DNA of 64,000 nucleotides, from the NCBI GenBank assembly GCA_027622375.1, contig JAQCAB010000008.1, positions 1 through 64,000 of the forward strand, given 5' to 3'. Of this stretch, positions 17,493-27,009 are shown piece after piece. The stretch is from Bacteroidota bacterium (GTDB lineage: Bacteria; Bacteroidota; Ignavibacteria; UBA10030; UBA8401). The stretch's first letter is position 1. The number at the start of each line of letters is the position of its first letter. The notes beneath the pieces are model-generated. The model did no database searches, was not told the DNA's origin, and saw nothing but the letters and a program-made list of their open reading frames with translations. The position numbers and the translations under genes are program-made.

Positions 17493-17529
17493 AAAAAAAA
17501 GGGCCCTTATTGCTAAGGGCCCTTTTTTT
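17493..17529 (+). terminator. Strong bidirectional terminator
   Basis: Nearly perfect inverted repeat: aaaaaaaagggccctta, loop ttgc, taagggccctttttttt-like arm. It has T runs on both strands and begins 26 bases after the NTF2-like gene. Confidence 0.92.
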
Positions 17530-17785
17530 ATTTGAACAATTATCAATAATATTGCCTATTAGATATAAGGGAATGCCTGACGTCAGCATAGAGTGGACAA
17601 AAATATACGATTTTTAAATAACCAAACTCTATAAGACCAAGAGTCTATATCACCTATTTTTAAACCACTATAAGCCAAATCGGTAACTTTTATTGCATAA
17701 ATTATTTCACTCATGATTTTACCATTTGTTAGTTTTCATTTATATCATTCATAAAATAAAACTAATATAAACACAAAATTCTTTG
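17530..17785. other. Intergenic region beside tRNA-Pro
   Basis: About 256 bases without an intact gene, between the strong terminator and tRNA-Pro. It holds the 43-aa relic ORF described separately and a short palindrome TGACGTCA at 17578-17585. No direct repeat of the tRNA end was found by eye, so a clean attachment site is not supported. Confidence 0.5.
17583..17714 (-). pseudogene. Possible truncated GIY-YIG/T5orf172-like gene start
   Basis: A 43-codon ORF too short for the track: MSEIIYAIKVTDLAYSGLKIG, then a tail (DIDSWSYRVWLFKNRIF) that does not fit. The first 21 residues resemble the N-terminus of GIY-YIG-type nuclease domains (xIYAIxV...LKIGKT), after which the resemblance stops. It may be the 5' remnant of a mobile or restriction-type gene lost next to the tRNA. 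Resemblance is by eye and could be chance. Confidence 0.3.
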
Positions 17786-17859
<74 letters not shown>

Positions 17860-17869
17860 AAAAATTAAT

Positions 17870-18805
17870 TTAACTTTTTTTATCAAATTTATCTAATATT
17901 TTAGCAGAAAGTTTTTCAAACTCATTTTCCTTTGCAACTTCCAACCAATTAATCCGCTTCTCTTTTTTAAACCAGGTAATTTGCCTTTTTGCATAACGCC
18001 TTGTGTTTTGCTTAATTAAATTTATTGCTTCATCAAAACTCAATTTATTTTTTAAAAATAAAAGCAACTCTTTATATCCCACTGTTTGCATTGATTGATA
18101 ATTTTCGTCTAGTCCACTTGAAAATAATTTTTTGACTTCATCTACAAAACCATTTTCAATCATTTTATCAACTCTATTATTTATTTTATCGTACAAATTA
18201 CTTCTCTCCCAATTAAGCGAAATAAAATGTGGATTATATAATTTAATTTTGTTTTGATTTTCAAAACTACTTTTAATTGATTTGCCTGTTAATTTAAAAA
18301 CTTCCAATGCTCTGATAACCCTTCTAGGATTTTTTGAATCAATTTTATCTGCAGTTTTTGGATCAACTTTTTTTAGTTTGTTGAATAAGGAGTTTAATCC
18401 TTTTTCTTTTAATTCAATTTCTAATTCGTCTCTGATTAAATCATTTCTTTCAACTCCTTCAATCAATCCATCAACTAAAGCTCTAATAAATAAACCAGTT
18501 CCTCCAACAATTATTGGAAGTTTATTTAGTTTTAATATTTTTTTTATAGCGTTGCGTCCATCAATTTGGAAATCACCGGCGCTATAATTTTGAGTTGGTT
18601 TAAGAATATCTACACAATGATAATTATATTTTTTTAGTTCAATTTTTGCAGGTTTCGAGGTTCCAATATTTAATCCCTTAAAAACTTGTCTTGAATCTGC
18701 AGAAACTATTTCGGAAGGAATTTTATCTGCAATTAAATGAGCTAAAAAAGTTTTCCCCGAGCAAGTTGGTCCGGTCAAAATTAAAATCTTCGGAAGGTTA
18801 TTCAC
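17870..18805 (-). CDS. miaA: tRNA dimethylallyltransferase
   Basis: Adds an isopentenyl group to A37 of tRNAs that read codons starting with U. Walker A loop ILTGPTCSGKT at the N-terminus, the substrate aspartate and arginine in VSADSRQVFKGLNIGTSKP, GGTGLFIRALVDG, and KNPRRVIRALEVFKLTGKS. The track starts at TTG 18829. I prefer GTG 18805 (MNNLPKILILTGPT) because a GGAAGG ribosome site sits about 5 bases upstream and the glycine-rich loop then lies near the N-terminus, as usual. The GTG overlaps the pcm stop (GTGAATAA). Confidence 0.93.
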   Translation of the reverse strand: MNNLPKILILTGPTCSGKTFLAHLIADKIPSEIVSADSRQVFKGLNIGTSKPAKIELKKYNYHCVDILKPTQNYSAGDFQIDGRNAIKKILKLNKLPIIVGGTGLFIRALVDGLIEGVERNDLIRDELEIELKEKGLNSLFNKLKKVDPKTADKIDSKNPRRVIRALEVFKLTGKSIKSSFENQNKIKLYNPHFISLNWERSNLYDKINNRVDKMIENGFVDEVKKLFSSGLDENYQSMQTVGYKELLLFLKNKLSFDEAINLIKQNTRRYAKRQITWFKKEKRINWLEVAKENEFEKLSAKILDKFDKKS

Positions 18806-19442
18806 TTTCCTTCCATCCCTCTTTGCCAATTAAGGGAACAAATTTAAATCCATCAATATTTTTTTGAGTAAATTTATCTCCTTCTCTATCAATTACAATT
18901 AAAGTTTGAGTTTTTTTATCGCCAACGGGAATTACTAATCTGCCACCATCAATTAATTGGTTTTGAAGTTTTTCAGGAACAACTGGCGCGCCGGCAGTTA
19001 CAATAATTCCATTAAACGGTGCGTATTCTTTCCATCCCAAAGTTCCATCTCCAACACGCGATGCGATTCGTAAATTTAATTTTTTAAACATTTCTTCAGA
19101 GCTTCTTGCAAGATCAGAATTCCGCTCGATTGTAAAAACTCTGCAACCTAATTTTGATAATATTACTGATTGATAACCTGAACCAGTTCCGATTTCCAAA
19201 ATTTTATCATCTTTTAGTGGAATTAAAAGTTCTGTCATAACTGCAACTGTGTATGGTTGCGAAATTGTTTGCTCAAAACCAATTGGCAAAGCGCAATCCT
19301 CATATGCTCGGGAGCGCGAATAACTTGGAACAAATAAATGTCTCTCAACTTCGGACATTACTTTTAAAATATTTGGATTTTTAATTCCCTTTTTAATTAA
19401 TAGCTCAACCATTTTTGAGCGGTCATCATCAAATAAAGACAT
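18798..19442 (-). CDS. pcm: Protein-L-isoaspartate O-methyltransferase
   Basis: Repairs isoaspartyl damage in proteins using SAM. The 214-aa enzyme has FVPSYSRSRAYEDCALPIGFEQTISQPY, SAM motif I (KILEIGTGSGYQSVIL) and the late motif GGRLVIPVGDKKTQTL, in family order and at normal length. It starts 1 base after the stop of the glycosyltransferase gene and overlaps miaA at its end. Confidence 0.95.
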   Translation of the reverse strand: MSLFDDDRSKMVELLIKKGIKNPNILKVMSEVERHLFVPSYSRSRAYEDCALPIGFEQTISQPYTVAVMTELLIPLKDDKILEIGTGSGYQSVILSKLGCRVFTIERNSDLARSSEEMFKKLNLRIASRVGDGTLGWKEYAPFNGIIVTAGAPVVPEKLQNQLIDGGRLVIPVGDKKTQTLIVIDREGDKFTQKNIDGFKFVPLIGKEGWKESE

Positions 19443-19443
19443 T

Positions 19444-20115
19444 TTAATCCTTAAAAATTAATTTGAGAAAATTAAAAATTGTTTTCCAGTTTTTAATGTG
19501 ACTTTGTTGATTATTATAAATTGTAGATATCGGGATTGAACCAACCCTAAATTTTAATTTTGCAGCTTTAATCAGCATTTCAGTTTCTAAAGTGTAATCG
19601 GTTTGTTCCAATGTAATCGATTTTAAAATTTTAGTTGAAATAATTCTATAACCCGATTGTGAATCAGGAATATCAATTCCAGTTTTTGCCGACAAAATAA
19701 AACTTGTGAGGAGATTTGACAACTGCCTGCTGAATGGCATTTGTTTAATTCGATCAATTCTATTACCGATAATTAAATCAAAATAATTGCGTTTATATTC
19801 CTGAATAAATTTTTTAATATAAATTGGATCGTGCTGCAAATCAGCATCTAAAGTAATAACTGCATCAAAATTATTTTTAATTGCATATTCAAAACCAGTT
19901 TTAAGAGCTGTTCCTTTCCCCAAATTAATTTGATGGCTTAGAATTTCAACTGGGTAATTTTGAAGTTGCTGCAAAATACCATCAGTTGAACCATCATTAA
20001 TTACAATTACAGAGACATCCTCATTTAATGTTGATAAAACTTTTTCAATTTCATTTAAAAGTTTGATTATTGTTTTACTTGCTTGATACGCAGGTATTAT
20101 AATTGCAAACTTCAT
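19444..20115 (-). CDS. Family 2 glycosyltransferase (dolichol-phosphate-sugar synthase-like)
   Basis: A 223-aa GT2 enzyme with FAIIIPAYQASKTIIKLL, VIVINDGSTDG (nucleotide-sugar binding) and the DxD-type site TLDADLQHDP. It lacks C-terminal membrane helices, so it is a soluble or peripheral polyprenyl-phosphate mannosyl/glucosyltransferase-like protein. The sugar cannot be assigned. The start overlaps the folP stop by 4 bases. Confidence 0.87.
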   Translation of the reverse strand: MKFAIIIPAYQASKTIIKLLNEIEKVLSTLNEDVSVIVINDGSTDGILQQLQNYPVEILSHQINLGKGTALKTGFEYAIKNNFDAVITLDADLQHDPIYIKKFIQEYKRNYFDLIIGNRIDRIKQMPFSRQLSNLLTSFILSAKTGIDIPDSQSGYRIISTKILKSITLEQTDYTLETEMLIKAAKLKFRVGSIPISTIYNNQQSHIKNWKTIFNFLKLIFKD

Positions 20116-20972
20116 ACTACCTTTTTTGCAAATCTGATTGCATCAACAATTTTAGTTACTTGCAACATTTCTTTTACATTATGAACTCGAACTATATTCG
20201 CGCCATTTAAAATTGAACTTGCAACAGATGCAGCATTTCCGAAAATTCTTTTATCAACATCTAAATCTAATATTTTGCCAATAAAACTTTTATTTGAAGT
20301 TCCGATTAAAATTGGACAATTTAATTTTTTAAAAAAACTTAAATTATTCAATAAAGTTAAATTGTGTTCTAAATTTTTACCAAAACCAATTCCGACATCA
20401 ATTATAATTTGAGTTAGCCCAAAACTTTTTGCTTTTTTAATTGAGTTTGAAAGATATTCAAAAACTTCTGTAATTACATTTTGGTATGTGGGATCAAGCT
20501 GCATAGTTTTTGGTGTTCCCTTTATATGCATTGCAACAACAGTCGCATTATATTTTGCAGCAATTTTTGGCAATTCGTTATCAAATGTAAAGCCGGAAAT
20601 ATCATTAACAATTGTTGCGCCACATTTAAGTGCTTCCTCGGCAACTTGAGATTTATAAGTATCAATTGAAATTGGAATATCAGAAATATTTTTAATTTCT
20701 TTAATTACAGGAATAACTCTTTCCAGCTCCTCATCAATTGAAATTACTTCAGCTCCTTCCCCATAATCATTACTTTTTGGGCGAGTTGATTCACCACCAA
20801 TATCAATAATATCTGCACCATCATTTATTATTTGAAGTGCGCAATTTATTGCATCATCTTTTTTTAAATATTTTCCACCATCACTAAACGAGTCGGGAGT
20901 GATATTTAAAACTCCCATTACAAAAGTTTTTTCAGCAAAATTAAATTTTTTGCCGTTTATCAAAAATTCCAT
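20112..20972 (-). CDS. folP: Dihydropteroate synthase
   Basis: Joins p-aminobenzoate to the pterin pyrophosphate in folate synthesis. The TIM-barrel signatures MGVLNITPDSFSDGG, GADIIDIGGESTRP and IDVGIGFGKNLEHNL are present, with the usual ending RVHNVKEM. The track begins at TTG 20978 (MIMEF); ATG 20972 (MEFLINGKKF) is the simpler start. No other folate gene is in the window. Confidence 0.95.
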   Translation of the reverse strand: MEFLINGKKFNFAEKTFVMGVLNITPDSFSDGGKYLKKDDAINCALQIINDGADIIDIGGESTRPKSNDYGEGAEVISIDEELERVIPVIKEIKNISDIPISIDTYKSQVAEEALKCGATIVNDISGFTFDNELPKIAAKYNATVVAMHIKGTPKTMQLDPTYQNVITEVFEYLSNSIKKAKSFGLTQIIIDVGIGFGKNLEHNLTLLNNLSFFKKLNCPILIGTSNKSFIGKILDLDVDKRIFGNAASVASSILNGANIVRVHNVKEMLQVTKIVDAIRFAKKVV

Positions 20973-20985
20973 AATCAAATGTAAA

Positions 20986-21012
20986 CAAAAAACCCTCTCA
21001 AGTAAGAGAGGG
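20986..21012 (-). terminator. Rho-independent terminator
   Basis: Stem ccctctc/gagaggg with a 6-base loop, followed on the minus strand by TTTTTTG. It separates the small basic protein gene (upstream) from folP, so it ends the SUF operon or the small gene's transcript. Confidence 0.8.
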
Positions 21013-21020
21013 CTTATTTA

Positions 21021-21125
21021 TTAAGAATTAACTTTTTTATTCTTGAGTAAAGCCTTTAATTTAGTTTTCCTTTTTTGTTTTTTCTTAAGATGCTTTTTTG
21101 CAACTTTTTTTGATCTTTTGTTCAT
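21021..21125 (-). CDS. 34-aa very basic small protein
   Basis: Too short for the track. It reads MNKRSKKVAKKHLKKKQKRKTKLKALLKNKKVNS, about half lysine or arginine, with an AAGGA ribosome site about 9 bases before the ATG and a terminator just after the stop. The composition is like small ribosome-associated proteins, but it does not match the THX or COX24/AURKAIP1-like patterns I know. A role in RNA or ribosome binding is inference. It lies 11 bases after the zinc-ribbon gene at the end of the SUF operon. Confidence 0.6.
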   Translation of the reverse strand: MNKRSKKVAKKHLKKKQKRKTKLKALLKNKKVNS

Positions 21126-21136
21126 TTATTTTTCCT

Positions 21137-21331
21137 TTATGGTTCGCTGCATGAGTGATAAAACCCGCAATTGGGGCATATTAATTTACATTTTTTGCTG
21201 ATTAACTCATTTCCGCAATTTACACAATATTGCCAAAAATGAGATTCGGTTTTAATTTCTTTTTCTTTTGATGGATTTAACAATGAACTAATTTTTTTTA
21301 TTTCGGTATTGAAATAATTTTTTTCAGTCAT
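21137..21331 (-). CDS. 64-aa zinc-ribbon protein at the end of the SUF operon
   Basis: The track gives 85 aa, but ATG 21331 (MTEKNYFNTEIKKISS) overlaps the stop of the SufT-like gene as TAATG and is the better start. The C-terminal half has a four-cysteine ribbon, YCVNCG ... LICPNCGFYHSCSEP. The N-terminal half is charged and probably helical. No named family is recognised. Tight coupling to the Fe-S genes suggests a metal-handling or regulatory role, which is inference. Confidence 0.75.
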   Translation of the reverse strand: MTEKNYFNTEIKKISSLLNPSKEKEIKTESHFWQYCVNCGNELISKKCKLICPNCGFYHSCSEP

Positions 21332-21678
21332 TACATATTTAATGTTAATCGTGCTTCTTCGGTCATCATAGATGGACTCCATCTCGGTTCCCAAACAACT
21401 TCAACATTTACATTTTTAACATCTTTTACTGTCATTGTTTTTTCTTTTACATCAATTGGTAAACTTTGAGCTGCCGGGCACATTGGCGAAGTTAAAGTCA
21501 TTTTAATATCAACATCACCAGTTGGTTTTACATCAATAATATAAATTAATCCCAACTCATAAATATTTACCGGGATTTCAGGATCAAAACAAGTCTTAAT
21601 TTTATTGACAATTTCTTCTTGAATTAAAATAATATCAATTCCATTTAATTGTGATTCTTGATTTTGAATTTCACTCAT
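21331..21678 (-). CDS. sufT: MIP18/DUF59 family Fe-S assembly factor, SufT-like
   Basis: A 115-aa single-domain protein of the DUF59/MIP18 family: CFDPEIPVNIYELGLIYIIDV, the cysteine motif LTSPMCPAAQSLP and the ending WEPRWSPSMMTEEARL. Family members help mature Fe-S proteins and often sit in suf operons. It lies 2 bases after sufU and overlaps the next gene by one base. Confidence 0.9.
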   Translation of the reverse strand: MSEIQNQESQLNGIDIILIQEEIVNKIKTCFDPEIPVNIYELGLIYIIDVKPTGDVDIKMTLTSPMCPAAQSLPIDVKEKTMTVKDVKNVNVEVVWEPRWSPSMMTEEARLTLNM

Positions 21679-21680
21679 TT

Positions 21681-22130
21681 TTATTCCGTTGTAACAGTTT
21701 CATGGATTTCAGATAATACTCCATTTAGAGCATGCCAAGATAAACTTGCGCATTTTACTCTTGCTGGAAATTCTGATACACCACTTAATGCAAATAAACT
21801 TCCAAGTTCATCTTCATTAATTGAATTTGATTTTCCTGTAAAAATAAGATGCATTTTATTAAACAAGTTTTTTGAAAACTCGATTGATTGATTTACAACT
21901 GAACTTGTCATTAAAGATGACGAGGCTTTTGAAATTGCACAGCCGACACCTTCAAAACCAATATTTTTTATTTTACCATCTTCAATCAATAAATAAATTG
22001 TGTATTGATCTCCACAAAGAGGATTGCGCGCTTCAATTTTACGATTGTAATTTTCTAATTTTTTAAAATAACGAGGATTTTTATTGTGATCTAAAATTAC
22101 TTCCTGATATAATTCATTCAAGTTGCTCAT
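21681..22130 (-). CDS. sufU: Fe-S cluster scaffold or sulfur-transfer protein SufU
   Basis: A 149-aa IscU-fold protein. Three conserved cysteines are seen in ARNPLCGDQYTIYL, GVGCAISKASSSLMTSSV and ARVKCASLSWHAL. The extra stretch before the last cysteine (TGKSNSINEDELGSLF) is the mark of SufU rather than IscU. Known role: accepts sulfur from SufS, whose gene lies 6 bases upstream. Confidence 0.93.
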   Translation of the reverse strand: MSNLNELYQEVILDHNKNPRYFKKLENYNRKIEARNPLCGDQYTIYLLIEDGKIKNIGFEGVGCAISKASSSLMTSSVVNQSIEFSKNLFNKMHLIFTGKSNSINEDELGSLFALSGVSEFPARVKCASLSWHALNGVLSEIHETVTTE

Positions 22131-22136
22131 TAAATT

Positions 22137-23396
22137 TTATCCCAAAAATATTTTAATACCTTTTTTTACTGCATCTTCCAAAATATCAACTTCCTCTAAT
22201 GTATTGTAAAATGAGAAAGATGCTCTGGCAGTTCCGGCTATTTTAAAATAATCCATTACAGGTTGCGTGCAATGATGACCTGCGCGAACTGCAACACCTT
22301 CTTGATCCAAAATTGTGCCAACATCATGTGCGTGAATATCTGCCATCACAAATGAAACTATACTTGCTTTATTTTTTGATGTGCCGATTATACGAACATT
22401 TTCAAGTTTAGAGAATTTTTCAGTTGCGTAATTAAGCAATTTTGATTCCTGAGTATTTATATTTTCATAACCGAGATTTTGTAAATATTCTACAGCAACT
22501 CCCAAACCAATTGCACCAGCAATATTTGGCGTTCCTGCTTCAAATTTATATGGAAGATCATTATAAATTGTTTTCTCAAAAGTTACCTGAAGAATCATAT
22601 CACCACCTCCTTGATATGGAGGCATCGCTTCTAATAATTTTTCTTTTCCATAAAGAATTCCAATACCGGTTGGAGCGCAAATTTTATGTCCAGAAAAAAC
22701 AAAAAAGTCGCAACCCAAATCTTGAACATCAATCTTTGAATGGCAAACAGATTGTGCACCATCAATTAAAATTGGGATATTATTTTTATGAGCAAGCTCG
22801 ATTACTTTTTTTATTGGATTAATCGTGCCGAGTGAATTTGAAATATGAACTAATGAAATAAATTTTGTTTTTTCATCAATCAAATTATTTACTTCTTCAA
22901 CTTTTAACTCGCCAAATTCATTAATCGGAATAATTTTAATTTTTGCTTTTTTCTCATCACAAACAATTTGCCAAGGAACAATATTTGCATGATGCTCCAT
23001 TAACGAAACAATTACATTATCACCTTCATTTAATTTTGGTTTTACAAATGTGTGTGCAACTAAATTGATAGCTTCGGTTGTACCACGAACATAAATTACT
23101 TCTTTTGAAGATTTTGCATTTATAAAATTTTTAATTTTATCACGGGCTTCTTCATAACTATTTGTAGCAGAATCACTTAAAAAGTGGACACCTCTATGAA
23201 CATTTGAATTTTGTGACTCGTAATATTTTTGAATTGCATCAATTACAACTTTTGGTTTTTGACTTGTAGCTGCATTATCTAAATAAACAAGTGGTTTGCC
23301 ATGGACTTTTGTATTTAAAATTGGAAAATCTTGACGAATTTTTTTTACATCAAAAATTTGATTTTCACTTTTACTATTTTGAATAAATTGATGCAT
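22137..23396 (-). CDS. sufS: Cysteine desulfurase SufS
   Basis: PLP enzyme that takes sulfur from cysteine for Fe-S assembly. The 419-aa group II desulfurase has the PLP lysine in FFVFSGHKICAPTGIGILYG and the active cysteine in VRAGHHCTQPVMDYF, plus the N-terminal VYLDNAATSQKPKVVID. It sits between sufD (8 bases upstream) and sufU. Confidence 0.96.
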   Translation of the reverse strand: MHQFIQNSKSENQIFDVKKIRQDFPILNTKVHGKPLVYLDNAATSQKPKVVIDAIQKYYESQNSNVHRGVHFLSDSATNSYEEARDKIKNFINAKSSKEVIYVRGTTEAINLVAHTFVKPKLNEGDNVIVSLMEHHANIVPWQIVCDEKKAKIKIIPINEFGELKVEEVNNLIDEKTKFISLVHISNSLGTINPIKKVIELAHKNNIPILIDGAQSVCHSKIDVQDLGCDFFVFSGHKICAPTGIGILYGKEKLLEAMPPYQGGGDMILQVTFEKTIYNDLPYKFEAGTPNIAGAIGLGVAVEYLQNLGYENINTQESKLLNYATEKFSKLENVRIIGTSKNKASIVSFVMADIHAHDVGTILDQEGVAVRAGHHCTQPVMDYFKIAGTARASFSFYNTLEEVDILEDAVKKGIKIFLG

Positions 23397-23404
23397 AGTT
23401 TAAT

Positions 23405-24778
23405 TTAATGATAATGTGCAATAATTGGCAACGAAATATTTCCGTGGCACTTTTCAAGTTTACTAACAACTAAATTATCTACGAATCTTCTAAGATTTAA
23501 ATTTTCAATTGTTTCGGTAACTGCGCTTGCAAAACCTAAAGCAAATAAAGCTTCTGCTGATTTCGGAGAAATACCGCGGCTTTTTAAATAAAATAGTGCG
23601 TTCGCATCAATTCCACCAACTGTTCCTCCATGCGTACATTTTACATCATCAGCAAAAATTTCAAGTTGTGGTTTTGTATCGATAGTTGCATTATCTGAAA
23701 GCAATAAATTATTATTTGTTTGTTTTGAATCAGTTTTTTGAGCCGCACTGTGTACATAAACTTTCCCATTAAATACTGAATGAGAATTATCATATAAAAT
23801 TCCTTTAAAAACTTCCCGGCTTGTACAATTGGGTTGTGTATGCTCAATAAATGTGTGATTATCAATTAATTGTTTTGCAGTTGAAATATATAGACCATTC
23901 ATATTTGTATCTGAATTTTCACCAAACAATTTTAACGCCATTTGATTTCTTGAAATACTTGAACCAGCAGAAAAAGCAAATGAGAAAAATTTGCTGCTTG
24001 TTTTTTGAGAAACTGAAATATTTGCAATATGATAATTTTCGTCAACTTCATTTTGAATTTTTAAATAATTACAAATTGAATTTTCATCTAAATATATTTC
24101 AGTGAATATATTTGTCAAATTTTTATTTGAATTATTAGTTACGAATTGTTCTACAAAATCTAGCGAAGCATTATTTTTTATAACTATAATATTTCTTGGT
24201 GAAATTAATTGAGGAATATTTTCCTGATTTTGACTGATGTAAATTAATTCAATTGGTTTACTTAAAATTACATTTTCTTTAATTTTTATAAAGACTCCAG
24301 AATCAAATAAAGAAGTATTTAAAGCTGCAAATGAATTTGCTTCTAAGTCAATATTTTTGCTAAAATAATTTTCAACTTCACTAGGGAATAATTTAATTGC
24401 ATCTTTAATTGAATTTACAATTACACCTTCTTCTTTTGGTGGATTGGATAAATTTTGAAGATATTTTCCATTTACAAAAACCAGATAATAAGAATCTGAA
24501 ATTATATATTTATAAATACTTTGTTTGCTGTAATTAAGGAATTCTTTATTGCTGGAAGTTTCGAAATTTAATTTTGTTATTGAATTTATATTTGTGTACC
24601 TCCACTCTTCATTTTTTTGAGATGGAAAACCAAGTTTTTGAAAACTTTTTAAAGAATTTTCACGAATTGTTTTAAGCCAATTTGGTTCTGAAGCAAAACC
24701 ATTTTCAGAAAATATTTTAAATTTATTTAGAATATTTTCAATTGGAGAAGACAGGCTATCAGTAACTTTATTGTTCAT
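23405..24778 (-). CDS. sufD: SUF complex subunit SufD
   Basis: A 457-aa partner of SufB in the SufBCD scaffold. It has the C-terminal SufBD beta-helix core: DTKPQLEIFADDVKCTHGGTVGGID, FYLKSRGISPKSAEALFALGFAS. The N-terminal region (FPSQKNEEWRYTNI) is typical of SufD. Its ATG overlaps the sufC stop as TAATG, which fits the fixed stoichiometry of the complex. Confidence 0.94.
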   Translation of the reverse strand: MNNKVTDSLSSPIENILNKFKIFSENGFASEPNWLKTIRENSLKSFQKLGFPSQKNEEWRYTNINSITKLNFETSSNKEFLNYSKQSIYKYIISDSYYLVFVNGKYLQNLSNPPKEEGVIVNSIKDAIKLFPSEVENYFSKNIDLEANSFAALNTSLFDSGVFIKIKENVILSKPIELIYISQNQENIPQLISPRNIIVIKNNASLDFVEQFVTNNSNKNLTNIFTEIYLDENSICNYLKIQNEVDENYHIANISVSQKTSSKFFSFAFSAGSSISRNQMALKLFGENSDTNMNGLYISTAKQLIDNHTFIEHTQPNCTSREVFKGILYDNSHSVFNGKVYVHSAAQKTDSKQTNNNLLLSDNATIDTKPQLEIFADDVKCTHGGTVGGIDANALFYLKSRGISPKSAEALFALGFASAVTETIENLNLRRFVDNLVVSKLEKCHGNISLPIIAHYH

Positions 24779-25542
24779 TAAACTGAAACTCCATTTTCAA
24801 CTTCAACTTTAATTTTATCGTAACCAAATTCTTCAAGTTCAAGCGCTAATTCTTTTCCGCCTGATTTAACAATTTTACCATTCATTAAAACATGAACAAA
24901 ATCAGGCACTATATAGTTTAATAACCTTTGATAATGGGTCACAACTATGATTGATCGGTTTGAATTTCGAAGTTTATTAACGCCACCGGCAACAATTTTT
25001 AAAGCATCAATATCAAGCCCTGAATCTGTTTCATCTAAAATTGCGAGTTTTGGTTCAAGCACAGCCATTTGAAGAATTTCGTTTCGTTTTTTTTCTCCGC
25101 CTGAATATCCTTGATTAACTGGGCGGTTGATAAATGATTCATCCATTTCCACCAACTTCATTTTTTCACGTATTAATTTTAAAAATTCAAAAGCATCAAG
25201 TGGCTCTTGTCCACGAGATTTTCTAATTTCGTTTAATCCAGTTTTTAGAAAGTAGCTGTTGCTTACTCCGGGAATTTCTATTGGATATTGAAACGCAAGA
25301 AATATTCCAGCTTGAGCTCGTTTTTCTGCTTCCAATTCACTTAAATCATTTCCTTCATATTTTATTTCTCCCTCCAAAATTTGATAAGCGGGATGGCCAG
25401 CTAAAAGTTGAGCCAATGTACTTTTTCCTGAACCATTTGGTCCCATTATTGCATGAACTTCGCCCGGATTTACATTTAATGTAATTCCATTTAATATTTT
25501 TTTACCAGATATTGATGCATGCAGATTATTAATTTGTAACAT
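24778..25542 (-). CDS. sufC: SUF complex ATPase SufC
   Basis: ABC-type ATPase of the SufBCD complex, 254 aa. Walker [19 protein letters not shown], signature [15 protein letters not shown], Walker [18 protein letters not shown] and the switch histidine in [13 protein letters not shown]. It has no membrane domain, as expected for SufC. An AAAAGGAAAATA-type leader lies before the ATG. Confidence 0.97.
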   Translation of the reverse strand: MLQINNLHASISGKKILNGITLNVNPGEVHAIMGPNGSGKSTLAQLLAGHPAYQILEGEIKYEGNDLSELEAEKRAQAGIFLAFQYPIEIPGVSNSYFLKTGLNEIRKSRGQEPLDAFEFLKLIREKMKLVEMDESFINRPVNQGYSGGEKKRNEILQMAVLEPKLAILDETDSGLDIDALKIVAGGVNKLRNSNRSIIVVTHYQRLLNYIVPDFVHVLMNGKIVKSGGKELALELEEFGYDKIKVEVENGVSV

Positions 25543-25566
25543 TATTTTCCTTTTTTATAAATATAA

Positions 25567-27000
25567 TTAACCGACACTTCCCTCAAGACTGATGCCGAGC
25601 AATTTTTGTGCTTCAACGGCAAACTCCATTGGAAGATTTTTAAAAACTTCTTTTGCAAATCCATTTACGATCATCGAAATAGCATTTTCAGTATTTAACC
25701 CACGCTGTTTGCAATAAAATATTTGATCTTCACCAATTTTTGAGGTTGAAGCTTCATGCTCAACATTTGAAGTTGTATTTTTTACTTCGATATAAGGGAA
25801 TGTATTTGCAGAACATTTATTACCCATCAACATAGAATCACATTGCGTGTAATTTCGTGAGTTGCTTGCATTTTTACCAATTCTAACTAAACCGCGATAT
25901 GTATTATCTCCATAACCGGCTGAAATGCCTTTTGAAATAATTGTGCTTTTTGTGTTTTTTCCGATATGAATCATTTTTGTACCAGTATCTGCTTGCTGAT
26001 GATTATTTACAACAGCAACAGAATAAAATTCACCAATAGAATTTTCTCCATTTAAAATTACACTCGGATACTTCCAAGTAATTGCAGAACCAGTTTCAAC
26101 TTGAGTCCAACTAATTTTAGAATTTTTACCGGCACAATTTCCACGTTTTGTAACAAAATTATAAATTCCACCTTTTCCATCTTTATCACCTGCATACCAA
26201 TTTTGAACCGTAGAATATTTTACTTCACCATCTTCCAAAGCAATTAATTCCACAACAGCTGCGTGCAATTGATTTGTATCTCTTATAGGTGCTGTGCAAC
26301 CTTCGAGATAACTTACTTTCGCGCCTTTATCAGCAATAATTAAAGTTCGTTCAAATTGGCCTGTCTCAGCCGCGTTAATTCTAAAATAAGTTGATAATTC
26401 CATTGGACATTTAACACCGGGCGGGATATAACAGAATGAGCCATCACTGAAAACTGCAGAATTTAAAGTTGCAAAATAATTATCAGTATATGGAACAACC
26501 GAGCCCATATATTTTTTTACTAAATCGGGATGATCTTTTACAGCTTCTGAAAATGAACAGAAAATTATTCCGAGTTCATTTAATTTTTCTTTATAAGTAG
26601 TTGCGACTGAAACACTATCAAAAATTACATCAACTGCAACACCAGTTAAACGTTTTTGTTCTGTTAAAGAGATTCCAAGTTTTTCGTAAGTTTTTAATAA
26701 TTCGGGATCAACTTGATCCAAACCTTCAAGATTGGGTTTTGTTTTTGGCGCTGAATAATAAAAAATATTATTGTAATCTATTTTTTGATATTTAACATTT
26801 GGCCAAGTTGGTTCTTCCATTGTAAGCCAATATCGATATGCTTTTAATCGCCATTCAAGCATCCATTCAGGTTCATTTTTTTTAGAAGAAATTATTTTAA
26901 CAATATCTTCATTCAAACCTCGAGGAATAGTTTCTTCCTCGATATTGGTTACAAAACCATATTCATATTCTTTATTAACTAATTGTTCTATTGTTTGCAT
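25567..27000 (-). CDS. sufB: SUF complex subunit SufB
   Basis: Scaffold on which the Fe-S cluster is built, 477 aa. Conserved SufB segments: [65 protein letters not shown] and the end [23 protein letters not shown]. The order sufB-C-D is the usual one. It starts 9 bases after the sufA-like gene. Confidence 0.97.
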   Translation of the reverse strand: MQTIEQLVNKEYEYGFVTNIEEETIPRGLNEDIVKIISSKKNEPEWMLEWRLKAYRYWLTMEEPTWPNVKYQKIDYNNIFYYSAPKTKPNLEGLDQVDPELLKTYEKLGISLTEQKRLTGVAVDVIFDSVSVATTYKEKLNELGIIFCSFSEAVKDHPDLVKKYMGSVVPYTDNYFATLNSAVFSDGSFCYIPPGVKCPMELSTYFRINAAETGQFERTLIIADKGAKVSYLEGCTAPIRDTNQLHAAVVELIALEDGEVKYSTVQNWYAGDKDGKGGIYNFVTKRGNCAGKNSKISWTQVETGSAITWKYPSVILNGENSIGEFYSVAVVNNHQQADTGTKMIHIGKNTKSTIISKGISAGYGDNTYRGLVRIGKNASNSRNYTQCDSMLMGNKCSANTFPYIEVKNTTSNVEHEASTSKIGEDQIFYCKQRGLNTENAISMIVNGFAKEVFKNLPMEFAVEAQKLLGISLEGSVG

Positions 27001-27009
27001 TATAATTTA

